A DNA stretch of 64,000 nt from CALMEC01 sp964531025. GTDB lineage: Bacteria; Actinomycetota; Thermoleophilia; Miltoncostaeales; Miltoncostaeaceae. The notes under the pieces are model-generated. The model saw nothing but the letters and a program-made list of their open reading frames with translations. It had not been told where the DNA came from and did not search any database. The position numbers were made by a program, and so were the translations under genes. Below are positions 54,487 to 62,612 of this stretch, one piece after another. How positions within the stretch are numbered: the stretch's first letter is position 1; each line of letters starts with the position of its first letter. The stretch covers positions 558,001 through 622,000 of the forward strand of contig CAZHDY010000001.1 of assembly GCA_964531025.1 (NCBI GenBank), given 5' to 3'.

Positions 54487-54707
54487 GGACCATCGATGCC
54501 CTGGGCACCTGGTGCCCGACACCGATCCGGCTGCTGAGGAAGCGCATCGCGACCACCCGGAACGGGGATGAGCTGCGCCTTCTGGCCGACGATCCGCTGA
54601 TCGAGATCGACCTGCCGGCCTGGTGCCATGACGCCGGGCACGAGCTCGTCTCGTTGACGAACGACAAAGGTGTCTGGACAGGGATCATCCGGGTCCGGAT
54701 CGTCTGA
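54483..54707 (+). CDS. TusA-family sulfur carrier protein
   Basis: A 74-residue TusA/SirA-fold protein with the active-site Cys-Pro-x-Pro motif in GTWCPTPIRLLRKRI and the C-terminal beta strand WTGIIRVRIV. It accepts persulfide sulfur and passes it on. Translational coupling to the preceding desulfurase-like gene is the usual arrangement for such pairs. Confidence 0.88.
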   Translation: MRTIDALGTWCPTPIRLLRKRIATTRNGDELRLLADDPLIEIDLPAWCHDAGHELVSLTNDKGVWTGIIRVRIV

Positions 54708-54779
54708 CAGCCGTTCTCACGATCTCGCGACGTGGCGCACGCTCCCCGGCGGCGCGGAGGCACCCATATAGTGGTGCCA

Positions 54780-55907
54780 ATGACGACACAGACTCCCGAT
54801 ATCCGCATCCCCTCCTCCATCCTTCCGGCCGACGGCCGTTTCGGATGCGGGCCCTCCAAGGTCCGCCAGGAGGCCGTCACCACCCTCGCATCGGTCGCTC
54901 CGACGCTCATGGGCACGAGCCATCGGCAGAAGCCGGTCAAATCGCTCGTCGGACGGGTGCGTGAGGGCGTTTCGTCCCTGTTCTCCCTCCCGGAGGGCTA
55001 CGAGGTCATCCTCGGCAACGGCGGCGCCACCATCTTCTGGGACGCCGCGACCTTCGGTCTCATCCGGCGACGCAGCCAGCACCTCAGCTTCGGTGAGTTC
55101 TCGTCGAAGTTCGCGAAGGCAGCCAAGGAGGCCCCGCACCTGGAGGACCCGGAGGTCATCACGGCGGAGCCGGGGGACCACCCCGAGGCCGTGGCCAACC
55201 CCGACGTGGACGCATACGGCTTCACGCACAACGAAACCTCGACCGGCGTGGCCATGCCGATCCGGCGTCCCGAAGGCGCCGACGGGCTCGTCCTCGTCGA
55301 TGCGACATCCGGTGCCGGTGGCATCCGGGTGGACGCCTCCGAGTTCGACGTCTATTACTTCAGCCCGCAGAAGTGCTTCGCATCGGACGGTGGGCTCTTC
55401 CTCGCCGCCTGTTCCCCCGCCGGGGTCGAGCGCATCGAGTCCATCGCGGCGTCCGACCGCTGGATCCCCGCGGGTCTCGACCTGGGAACCGCGCTCGACA
55501 ACTCCCGCAAGGATCAGACCTACAACACGCCCGCCATCGCGACCCTCATCCTCCTCGCCGAGCAGCTCGACTGGATGAACGCGCACGGTGGCCTGGAGTT
55601 CGCGGCCAGCCGGTCGGATCGGTCGTCCGGAATCCTTTACGACTGGGCCGAGAAGGCCGAGTACGCCACCCCGTTCGTGTCGGACCCCGCCAAGCGGAGC
55701 CCCGTCGTGGGAACCATCGACCTCGATGACGCCGTCGACGCCCCCACGGTGTGCAACGTCCTGCGCGCCAACGGCATCCTCGACACCGACGCCTACCGGA
55801 AGCTGGGACGCAACCAGCTGCGCGTGGCGATGTTCCCGGCCGTGGATCCGGAGGACGTCGAGCGCCTCACGCAGTGCATCGACCATGTGGTGGACGCGCT
55901 GAGCTGA
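54780..55907 (+). CDS. serC: Phosphoserine aminotransferase
   Basis: A 375-residue class V aminotransferase converting 3-phosphohydroxypyruvate and glutamate to phosphoserine. Visible are FGCGPSKVRQEA, THNETSTGVAMPI, DATSGAGGIRVD, the PLP lysine Lys198 in YYFSPQKCFASDGG, and the end RVAMFPAVDPEDVERL. A TATAGT -10 box lies 8 nt before the ATG, so the transcript is probably leaderless. It ends with a strong terminator. Confidence 0.94.
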   Translation: MTTQTPDIRIPSSILPADGRFGCGPSKVRQEAVTTLASVAPTLMGTSHRQKPVKSLVGRVREGVSSLFSLPEGYEVILGNGGATIFWDAATFGLIRRRSQHLSFGEFSSKFAKAAKEAPHLEDPEVITAEPGDHPEAVANPDVDAYGFTHNETSTGVAMPIRRPEGADGLVLVDATSGAGGIRVDASEFDVYYFSPQKCFASDGGLFLAACSPAGVERIESIAASDRWIPAGLDLGTALDNSRKDQTYNTPAIATLILLAEQLDWMNAHGGLEFAASRSDRSSGILYDWAEKAEYATPFVSDPAKRSPVVGTIDLDDAVDAPTVCNVLRANGILDTDAYRKLGRNQLRVAMFPAVDPEDVERLTQCIDHVVDALS

Positions 55908-55957
55908 CGCCCGACGGGACCGGCCGCCGCCGTCCCGACACCGAGATCGAGGTTCGG

Positions 55958-55992
55958 GAGGCCGCTGGACGCGTGTCCGGCGGCCTCTTCTT
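55958..55992 (+). terminator. Intrinsic terminator of serC
   Basis: GAGGCCGCTGGAC and GTCCGGCGGCCTC form a 13-bp stem (one mismatch) with a GCGT loop, followed by TTCTT. It is the clearest intrinsic terminator in the window. Confidence 0.85.
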
Positions 55993-56013
55993 GTGCCACC
56001 GCTGGAGGCCCTC

Positions 56014-56142
56014 GGAAAGTTTTGTGTCAGACACGGGACTTTCCACTGAAAGCCGCACGGCGACGGAATGCCTGCAAATATAGGTTTTCTGCTCCGGGTG
56101 ACGAGACCGCCGGAAAGTTTTGTGTCAGACACCAGACTTTCC
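56014..56142 (+). repeat. Composite palindromic repeat, copy 3
   Basis: Two 31-bp imperfect palindromes (56014-56044 and 56112-56142) exactly 98 bp apart; both left halves match GGAAAGTTTTGTGTC perfectly. The spacer contains TGCCTGCAAATA at the place where copies 1 and 2 have CCCTGCTAT or ACCTGCTAT. Confidence 0.85.
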
Positions 56143-56250
56143 AGGATCGCGCCGACCGGGCCCAGATGGCGGTCGACGGAACCGGGTGCACGGGGTGCCG
56201 TCTCTGAGAACATGGCGCCTGCATCGTCACCGACTTCTGGGAGAGATCTG

Positions 56251-57054
56251 TACGTGGAGGCGTCCCTCACCGGTCACCCGTGCTGGTACGAGCTGGGCAC
56301 CACCGACCTCGTCGCCGCGGGGACCTTCTACGGCGGGGTCATGGACTGGACCGTGACCGGATCACGTGTCACGGAGGTGCCCTACACCGTGGCCATGGCG
56401 GACGGTCTTGCGGCGGCCGGGCTCATGCTCACCACCAACCAGGTGGGCACTCCCCCTCCGTCGTGGGTCGTCTACTTCGCGGCCGACGACTGCACGGCGA
56501 CCGCCAAGGCGATCCCGAGAGCCGGCGGCGAGCTCCTGCGTCCGCCCTCCGAAGCGCCCGGGATCGGCGAGTTCGCCATCGCCTGTGATCCCACCGGCGC
56601 GGTGTTCGGCGTGATCTGCCGCGAGGGTGACGCCGCGGGGGCCGTCCAGCGCTCCCGTCCCAACTGGCACGAGCTCATGAGCCGCGATCCCGACGGCGCG
56701 CTCGACTTCTACGGTGAGGTCTTCGGCTGGACGGAGGGTCCCGCACACGAGATGCCCCACGTCGGTACCGCCCGCACGCTCCGGAGCGGTGACGACCCGA
56801 TCGGGTGCGTCATGCGCATCGGCGAGGACGCGCCCTCCTCGGTGTGGCTCCCCTACTTCGGAGTTCCGGATCTCCCCGAGTGCCTGCGGCGCATCGGCCT
56901 GACCGGCGGCTCCGTGATGCACGGACCGGCCGACAACCCGGACGGCCGGCAGATCGCCGTCGCCACGGACCCCCAGGGCGCGTGGTTCGCGCTCGTGGGC
57001 GAGGCGGCGACGGACAGACCCGATCCGCGAGCCCTTCCGGTTCGGAGCGGGTAG
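56251..57054 (+). CDS. VOC (glyoxalase-like) family protein with two domains
   Basis: A 267-residue protein of two consecutive VOC modules. The first opens HPCWYELGTTDLVAAGTFYGGVMDW and the second NWHELMSRDPDGALDFYGEVFGW, the usual tandem pattern. Metal ligands (His/Glu) are visible in each. The GTG at 56251 is preferred because GGGAGAG precedes it and the N-terminus then fits the family; the ATG at 56212 would add 13 residues. Substrate unknown. Confidence 0.85.
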   Translation, partial: YVEASLTGHPCWYELGTTDLVAAGTFYGGVMDWTVTGSRVTEVPYTVAMADGLAAAGLMLTTNQVGTPPPSWVVYFAADDCTATAKAIPRAGGELLRPPSEAPGIGEFAIACDPTGAVFGVICREGDAAGAVQRSRPNWHELMSRDPDGALDFYGEVFGWTEGPAHEMPHVGTARTLRSGDDPIGCVMRIGEDAPSSVWLPYFGVPDLPECLRRIGLTGGSVMHGPADNPDGRQIAVATDPQGAWFALVGEAATDRPDPRALPVRSG

Positions 57055-57096
57055 GCGGTCACTGCAGTGCGGCGCGTCGAGCGCCGACGACCTTCC

Positions 57097-58044
57097 TCAG
57101 CCGCCGATCGACGCCCGCAGACCCGACACACCGGTGGTGTCGCTCACCCTCACGCGCGACAGGGCGTAGGGCCGCGACGCGCTGTGGTTCATCCCCGGCT
57201 CGGTGGTCACCGCGGTCACGTATCCGGTCGTGCGCGCCATCGCCTCCACCCGCGCGTCGTACCGGCCGGCCGGGTAGCAGAGCCACTGCACCGGATGGCC
57301 GAGCCCCTTCTCCAGAGTGCGCCGTGACCCCGCAAGTTCCTGTCGCAGGGCGGTGTCGGAGAGCGCGGTCAGATCGGGATGGGTTTCGGTGTGCGACCCG
57401 ACCTCGATACCGCCTGCCTCGATCCGCTTCAGCGCCTTGAACTTCATGAACGCCCGGTCGGGCCCCGTGACCCGGCTCGTGATGACATAGGCCGTCGCCA
57501 CCATCTTGCGCTTGCGGAGGATCGGCAGGACGGTCTTCGAGATGTCGATGTACCCGTCGTCGAACGTCAGCAGCACCGGCTTCTTCGGAAGCGGCGCCGT
57601 GCCGGCCAGGGCGTCGTAGAGCTGGGACTGGGTGATGGTCGTGAATCCCTGCCCCTTCAGCCAGTCCATCTGAGCGATGAAGTCCTTCGGCGCCACGTTG
57701 AGTGCGCGCTCGCCGGCGGTCTTGATCGGCCCGGGATCGGCGACGCGGTGGTACATGAGGATCGGCACGCGCACCGTGGAGGATGCCGATGCCGGGAGCG
57801 GCTCGAACTCGGTCGTCTGGTACACCGTGTTCGTCGCCGGCGCCGTGGTGGCGTCGGTGGTGGTCGCGGCGGTGCTCGTCGTGTCCGTCGCGGTCGCGCC
57901 GGTGCCGGAGGCATCACCGGTCAACGATTCATCCAGTACGGCCGTGCGAACGGGCGGGGACTCGCCCCCTCCACAGCCGGTGAGGACGAGACACAGGGCT
58001 GCCGCGAGGACTGAGGTCGAACCGAGAAGGAAGCGTCGAAGCAT
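57097..58044 (-). CDS. Polysaccharide deacetylase (CE4) lipoprotein
   Basis: A 315-residue secreted enzyme. Lipobox LVLTGC, a 60-residue Thr/Ala linker, then the NodB domain: VPILMYHRV, LLTFDDGYID (motif 1 metal and base Asp), SHTETHPDL (motif 2 His ligands), CYPAGRYD (motif 3). It should deacetylate N-acetylated glycans such as peptidoglycan or an exopolysaccharide. Confidence 0.92.
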   Translation of the reverse strand: MLRRFLLGSTSVLAAALCLVLTGCGGGESPPVRTAVLDESLTGDASGTGATATDTTSTAATTTDATTAPATNTVYQTTEFEPLPASASSTVRVPILMYHRVADPGPIKTAGERALNVAPKDFIAQMDWLKGQGFTTITQSQLYDALAGTAPLPKKPVLLTFDDGYIDISKTVLPILRKRKMVATAYVITSRVTGPDRAFMKFKALKRIEAGGIEVGSHTETHPDLTALSDTALRQELAGSRRTLEKGLGHPVQWLCYPAGRYDARVEAMARTTGYVTAVTTEPGMNHSASRPYALSRVRVSDTTGVSGLRASIGG

Positions 58045-58243
58045 CCGACGATCCTAGATGGTTGCTTCCGCGGCCTCGCGACGTGGTGCACACCCGGCCG
58101 CGCGATGCGCCCTTAATCCACCCGACCACATCAGGCCCGGCCATCGGTGACGTGCCCCACATCCACGATCCCGTGGATCACCCATCTCGCTTGCCACCGG
58201 TGCACCGGGCAGGGCACCGCCTCCGGACGGCGAACTCGTCGGC

Positions 58244-59116
58244 ATGGACGACGCACTGCGCCTTATCCTCGCGACCCTGTTCGCCTGGGCGGGCATCGCA
58301 AAGCTGGTCACCTTCACGCGCTTCACCTTCACCCTCGGGCAGCACGGTGTACGGATGCGCGCACGCACCCCGGTGGCCATCGCCATCTCGGTCGTCGAGA
58401 TCACCGTCGCCGTCTGGCTGGCCTCGGGACGTGCCACCACCGGCGCGGGCATCGCGGCCGCCACCGTCATGGCGCTCTTCATGGCCGTCATGATCCGCGC
58501 CCGGATCCAGGGCCGTCGCAGCGCCAGCTGCGGCTGTTTCGGGGGAACACGTCAGTCGGGCACCGTCTTCCTCGCCATCCGCTCCGCGGTCATCGGCGCC
58601 ACGGGTGTCGTCCTCGCCACCGGCATCGGCGGATCGGTCGACCCCCGCCCGGAGACCCTCCAGTCCGCGACGCTCGCGATCCTCGGGGTCCTGGTCATCG
58701 GGCTGAGCCTTGCCGTCGTGGCCCTCTACCGCCAGGTCGGCGTCCTCTCCATGCGCATCGCACCGCAATCCGCGCTGGAGCTGATCGAGGAGGGTCCGGA
58801 CGTCGGCGAGGTGGCCCCCATGCTGGTCGACCTCACACGGATGGGGCCCGAGATGGTCGCCTTCGTCTCGCTCAACTGCCGCGTCTGCATCAACGTGCTC
58901 CCCGGCCTGCGGGCCATCGACCGCGACGGGATCCCTGTCCGGTGGATCCGCGAGGACGACGAGCCGGAGGTCTTCGACGAGTGGGGCGTGCCCGGAACCC
59001 CGTACGTCGTCTACCTCGTCGACGGCGTCGTCCGGTCGAAGGGCCTCGTCAACACGCTCGAGCAGATCCAGTGGGTGATCGACGCCGGCGTGGAGCGTGA
59101 CGCGCACGCCGCCTGA
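58244..59116 (+). CDS. MauE-MauD fusion: redox membrane protein with thioredoxin-like domain
   Basis: A 290-residue protein. Residues 1-150 are a four-helix MauE/DoxX-type domain with the conserved cysteine motif ASCGCFGG. Residues about 190-285 are a MauD-type thioredoxin domain with CxxC in FVSLNCRVCINVLPGL, cis-proline in GVPGTPYVVYL and the MauD ending SKGLVNTLEQI. In the mau operon these are separate proteins that make disulfides in the methylamine dehydrogenase light chain. Its stop overlaps the start of the Cys-rich gene by 20 nt. Confidence 0.85.
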   Translation: MDDALRLILATLFAWAGIAKLVTFTRFTFTLGQHGVRMRARTPVAIAISVVEITVAVWLASGRATTGAGIAAATVMALFMAVMIRARIQGRRSASCGCFGGTRQSGTVFLAIRSAVIGATGVVLATGIGGSVDPRPETLQSATLAILGVLVIGLSLAVVALYRQVGVLSMRIAPQSALELIEEGPDVGEVAPMLVDLTRMGPEMVAFVSLNCRVCINVLPGLRAIDRDGIPVRWIREDDEPEVFDEWGVPGTPYVVYLVDGVVRSKGLVNTLEQIQWVIDAGVERDAHAA

Positions 59117-59708
59117 TCTCGCCGATCGCGCCGCACGCCGGCTGGCCGGGTCCACCACCCGCCGGTCGTTCTTCGGGGTTCTCGGTGCCGCCCTCTTGGG
59201 ACTCACGACGCGCCGCGCTCGAGCGGACGCGCACACACCCGTGCCTGGAACCGAGCCGACACACGGCGACTGGTTCGGCTTCTGCGGCCACTACTGGACC
59301 ACGGGGTCCTGCCCCGGTCCCTTCCGCCTGCCGCGCGTCGACCGCATGGGACGCCCCGTTCGCCCCGCCGACGGCCGGCCGGTGGACGATCAGGGACGCC
59401 TGGTGAACGGACGCGGCCAGCCGGTCGACGAGGCCGGCAACCTTCTCCGTGGTGCGAACGGCGCACCGGTCCGGCCGGCACCGCGCAGCCGGCTGTGCGA
59501 GGACACGGTACGACGCCGCTACCGCCTGAACGACGCCGTCATGCAGGGCTCCTGGTACCGGTGCTGTGACGGGCAGATCCGCAAGCTCTGGGATTGCTGC
59601 TCGGTGAGCCCGCGACGCATCAACGGCGACCGGGCCACGAAGGGCTACTGCCAGGGCAAGCGCAAGGTCTTCTGCGTCGTCTACTACGACACGGGGATGC
59701 CGTGCTGA
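59097..59708 (+). CDS. Tat-exported Cys-rich protein, candidate light-chain-like subunit
   Basis: A 203-residue protein with a twin-arginine signal (TTRRSFFGVLGAALLGL). The mature part has ten cysteines, including two CC pairs in WYRCCDG and LWDCCSV, and several Trp residues. A central segment of about six 7-residue repeats (GRPVRPAD, GRPVDDQ, GRLVNGR, GQPVDEA, GNLLRGAN, GAPVRPA) precedes the Cys-rich core. Size, Tat export and MauE/MauD neighbours recall the methylamine dehydrogenase light chain (MauA), but the TTQ tryptophan contexts are not conserved, so function is open. Confidence 0.7.
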   Translation: MTRTPPDLADRAARRLAGSTTRRSFFGVLGAALLGLTTRRARADAHTPVPGTEPTHGDWFGFCGHYWTTGSCPGPFRLPRVDRMGRPVRPADGRPVDDQGRLVNGRGQPVDEAGNLLRGANGAPVRPAPRSRLCEDTVRRRYRLNDAVMQGSWYRCCDGQIRKLWDCCSVSPRRINGDRATKGYCQGKRKVFCVVYYDTGMPC

Positions 59709-61090
59709 CCGCCACGATCGTGACCGCGGCAGTGATCGCCGGTATCTCGACGGCGTGGTCTCCCTGCACGTACGCCATGGCGGAGACGTTCACCCCCGAC
59801 GGCTGCGGCAGTCGCCGCTCGCAGTGGATCGGGCTCGTGATCTTCACGGTCACCGCGATCGTCGTCGCGGCCGCCGTCGGAGCGGCGGCCGGTGGGATCG
59901 GATCGCTTCTGCCGAGCAGCCGCCCTCTTCTGTTCATCGCGATCGGGCTCATCGTCGCCGCCGCCCTCCGCGAGGCCGGGGTACTCCGATATCCCATCCC
60001 GGTCCTTCGCCGGCAGGTCCCCGAACCATGGCGGCGCGTTCTTCCTCTCCCTCTCTGGACATCGGGCTACGGCGCGATCCTGGGCGTCGGCTTCGGCACG
60101 TATCAGCTCGTCGCCACCTACTGGGCCGTCGTCATCGCGACCGTCGCCGTCGGCGATCCGCTGATCGGAGCCGTCGCCCTCGGGTCCTTCGGACTGACGC
60201 GCGGCATCATGGCGGCGAGTCCCGTCGGCGTGTTCGACCGCATCTCCCGACGAGGACAGCCCACCCTGCGCTCGGCGAACGCGGTTGTGCTCGCACTGCT
60301 CGCCATCGCACTCGTCCCGGCGACGGCGGACGCCCAGACGGGCCTGCCATCACCACTGGGCACCGCCGATCCGGCCGTGTCGAACGACGTCACCGCGTGG
60401 ACCAGCTACGGCGCCCACCGGCCGCCACGCGTCGACATCGCACCTCCCGGCGAGGCGCGGATCACCATTCCGGACGTGCGCGAACCGTCGATCTCGGGCG
60501 ATCGCGTCGTCGTCGTCACCCCCACCGGCCTTGACGTGCGCAACTGGCGAACCGGCGAAGTCGTGGTGCAGTTCGCCGGCCGGCTCGTCCATCCCGTGCT
60601 CTCCGACAGCCGGCTGGCATACGTCGAACTCCTGCCCGACGGTTCCCGGCTCGTCCTCCGCGACCTGGTCATCGGCACCGAACGCACGCTCACCCGTGTC
60701 GGCCGAGGTGTCGACATCGGCCGTCCGACGATGTCGGGCGTGCTCGTCGTCTGGCACCAGGCGTCCGGCCTGGACAGCCGCATCCTCCAGCGGCGGGTCG
60801 ACGGAGGACCCGTTACCGCCGTACGCACAACGCGCCGCCGTTGGCAGGTGACGTCACCGGCTCTCGCCGGCGGCGTCCTGGTGTGGATCGAGAACGACGC
60901 CGAGACCTTCTGGGTACGCGCGCGCCGACTGAACGGCGGTCCCACCCTCACGGTGGCGCGGTCGTCACGAGAGATCGCGGTGACGACGGCGACCGACGGC
61001 CGCCGGGTATGGGTGGGCTACTGGCACGGGTTCGCCGGTCGCGGCCGTATCCACGTCGCCCGGCTGCCGGCCGTGCTGACCGGCGGCTGA
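59702..61090 (+). CDS. CcdA-like membrane domain fused to a beta-propeller-like domain
   Basis: A 462-residue protein starting at a GTG that overlaps the preceding stop. Residues 1-210 have about six helices and start with AGISTAWSPCTYAMAETF, the CcdA/DsbD pattern with a cysteine after the first helix and another in PDGCGSR. Residues about 230-460 are repeating beta blades (RVVVVTPTGLDVRNWRTGE, RLAYVELLPDGSRLVLRDL, GVLVVWHQASG, GRRVWVGYWHG) like a beta-propeller. It may pass reducing power across the membrane to the MauE-MauD pair, and the propeller may bind the Cys-rich protein. Confidence 0.75.
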   Translation: MLTATIVTAAVIAGISTAWSPCTYAMAETFTPDGCGSRRSQWIGLVIFTVTAIVVAAAVGAAAGGIGSLLPSSRPLLFIAIGLIVAAALREAGVLRYPIPVLRRQVPEPWRRVLPLPLWTSGYGAILGVGFGTYQLVATYWAVVIATVAVGDPLIGAVALGSFGLTRGIMAASPVGVFDRISRRGQPTLRSANAVVLALLAIALVPATADAQTGLPSPLGTADPAVSNDVTAWTSYGAHRPPRVDIAPPGEARITIPDVREPSISGDRVVVVTPTGLDVRNWRTGEVVVQFAGRLVHPVLSDSRLAYVELLPDGSRLVLRDLVIGTERTLTRVGRGVDIGRPTMSGVLVVWHQASGLDSRILQRRVDGGPVTAVRTTRRRWQVTSPALAGGVLVWIENDAETFWVRARRLNGGPTLTVARSSREIAVTTATDGRRVWVGYWHGFAGRGRIHVARLPAVLTGG

Positions 61091-61121
61091 TTCCGGGGCC
61101 CGCAGGCGGCGGGCACCGGAA
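61091..61121. terminator. Terminator between convergent genes
   Basis: TTCCGG...CCCGC and GCGGG...CCGGAA pair around a 5-nt loop (61091-61121), directly after the stop of the CcdA-like gene and before the SMI1 gene on the other strand. Confidence 0.65.
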
Positions 61122-61144
61122 CGAACGATGTGGTTCCCGAGTAC

Positions 61145-62491
61145 CTAGACCACGACGTGTTCGGTGATCCCGGGTCGTCCCCAGCGGGCCAGCAACTCGT
61201 TGGCGACCGCGACGTTCTCCGGCCATCGGGCGGTCAGATCCTGGAACCCGGCGGCGAGCAGCCGCTCCGGGACCATCTGTCGGTCGATCAGCTGCCGCCA
61301 GGTCGCCAGATCCGTCGCCAGGTACTCCAGAGCGGGCAGATGCCGGACGACCTCGATACCGGTCACCGGTCCGGGGTTGATCTCGAGAGTGCGCAGCCTC
61401 GGGTGCCCGGCGAGAGACGTGAGATCGACGGGTACCGCGACGCGGTTGACGATCAGCACCTCGGTCTCGGCGGTGACATCCGCGAGAGTCTCGTCGGTGT
61501 GGTCACCGATCCGCACCCTGCGGACGCCGGTGGGCGGTGGCGGATCGTACCCGTCCGGTGGGTCGGCGACGAAGGCGGTCAACGAGGGAGCCACCCAGCT
61601 GGCGCCGGCGGTGGATTCGTGGTCGACGAACAGGATCTGCCCGGTCATGCCGTTGGGACCGGGAGCCAGATCGACGACGAAGTGGTTGCCGCCCCAGTCG
61701 TCACCGATCGGAACCCAGGCGGGCGAGAAGCCGAGCGGCTGGACACGACCGTCCGGATCGCCGCCCACGGCCGCGGTGGCGCCGAACTCCCAGCCGCCGA
61801 ACCGAGCCTGCGGCGTCCAGTAGGGATCCGGTCGGTCCAGCGGCAGTATCCGCATGACGTACCGCCCCTCGTCGTCCGGTCGGTCGCCCGGGCTGAGGAT
61901 CAGATCACCGCAGGCCGCGGTGCGGTAGAGGGCGCGGACATCGGCGGGCAGGTCGCATCGGCTGCGCTGTTCCCGTTCCCATGCCCGCAGATCCTCCTCC
62001 GTCATGCCGGTCGCCTCCGGCAGGGCCCGGTGCACCACACCGGCCAGCCACTCGGGGTCGACGCCGGCGTCCACCGGGCGCCGGTGGGACTCGGGCGCCC
62101 GTCGGTACGGCTCGGGCAGGGCGCCGTCCCGCAGCACGACAGCGGCGATCGGGGCACCGTAGCCGCCGATGCTCACCGTGTCCGTGCCCGGCGGCTCGTA
62201 GAGCACCACCCGCGGCGGAGCGAGTCTGCCGACGTCGATGGTCACGCCGACCTCCGTCGGCGGTGCCAGATCCGAGAGCTCGGCGAGGAGATCCATGGCA
62301 GCGTAGCCGTCGCCGTCCCGGTCGTCCTGGAACTCCCCACCCGCGTCGTCGAGGTAATGCTCGCTGCCGCCGAAGGAGCCCTGACCGAGGGTTCCGGAGA
62401 AATGGCCCGACACGGCGTTCTCCGGTAACGCGGCCTGCAGCCGCGTGAGCGGATCGGCCCAGGTGGCGGGAAGCAGCAGTCGAGAATCCAC
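61145..62491 (-). CDS. SMI1/KNR4 (SUKH) family protein
   Basis: A 448-residue protein. The middle is a SUKH-type domain: LPADVRALYRTAACGDLIL, then WVPIGDDWGGNHFVVDLAPGPNGMTGQILFVDHES and LTAFVADPP. The N-terminal 150 residues and the C-terminal 100 residues (a leucine-rich-repeat-like PRLRTLEINPGPV) flank it. Such proteins often act as immunity proteins to polymorphic toxins, but no toxin gene is next to it, so a housekeeping role is possible. Confidence 0.8.
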   Translation of the reverse strand: MDSRLLLPATWADPLTRLQAALPENAVSGHFSGTLGQGSFGGSEHYLDDAGGEFQDDRDGDGYAAMDLLAELSDLAPPTEVGVTIDVGRLAPPRVVLYEPPGTDTVSIGGYGAPIAAVVLRDGALPEPYRRAPESHRRPVDAGVDPEWLAGVVHRALPEATGMTEEDLRAWEREQRSRCDLPADVRALYRTAACGDLILSPGDRPDDEGRYVMRILPLDRPDPYWTPQARFGGWEFGATAAVGGDPDGRVQPLGFSPAWVPIGDDWGGNHFVVDLAPGPNGMTGQILFVDHESTAGASWVAPSLTAFVADPPDGYDPPPPTGVRRVRIGDHTDETLADVTAETEVLIVNRVAVPVDLTSLAGHPRLRTLEINPGPVTGIEVVRHLPALEYLATDLATWRQLIDRQMVPERLLAAGFQDLTARWPENVAVANELLARWGRPGITEHVVV

Positions 62492-62612
62492 GGCGGGAAA
62501 GTATCCGCCCGTGACCGGTGGCGAGCCAGGAATCGGGAAAGACCCGATGTCACCGGAGCCCGTCGGCAGGCCTCCGCACCCGGACCCACGTCTCGAGGAC
62601 TAGCGTTACCCC

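Noticed and set aside
54717..56270. 517-residue minus-strand frame over serC and the repeats
   Set aside because: Antisense to serC and running through the palindromic repeats; not conserved.
59097..59708. Calling the Cys-rich gene mauA outright
   Set aside because: The neighbours fit, but the Trp contexts of the TTQ cofactor (such as SWV and WC near the end) are not present, and no heavy-chain gene follows.
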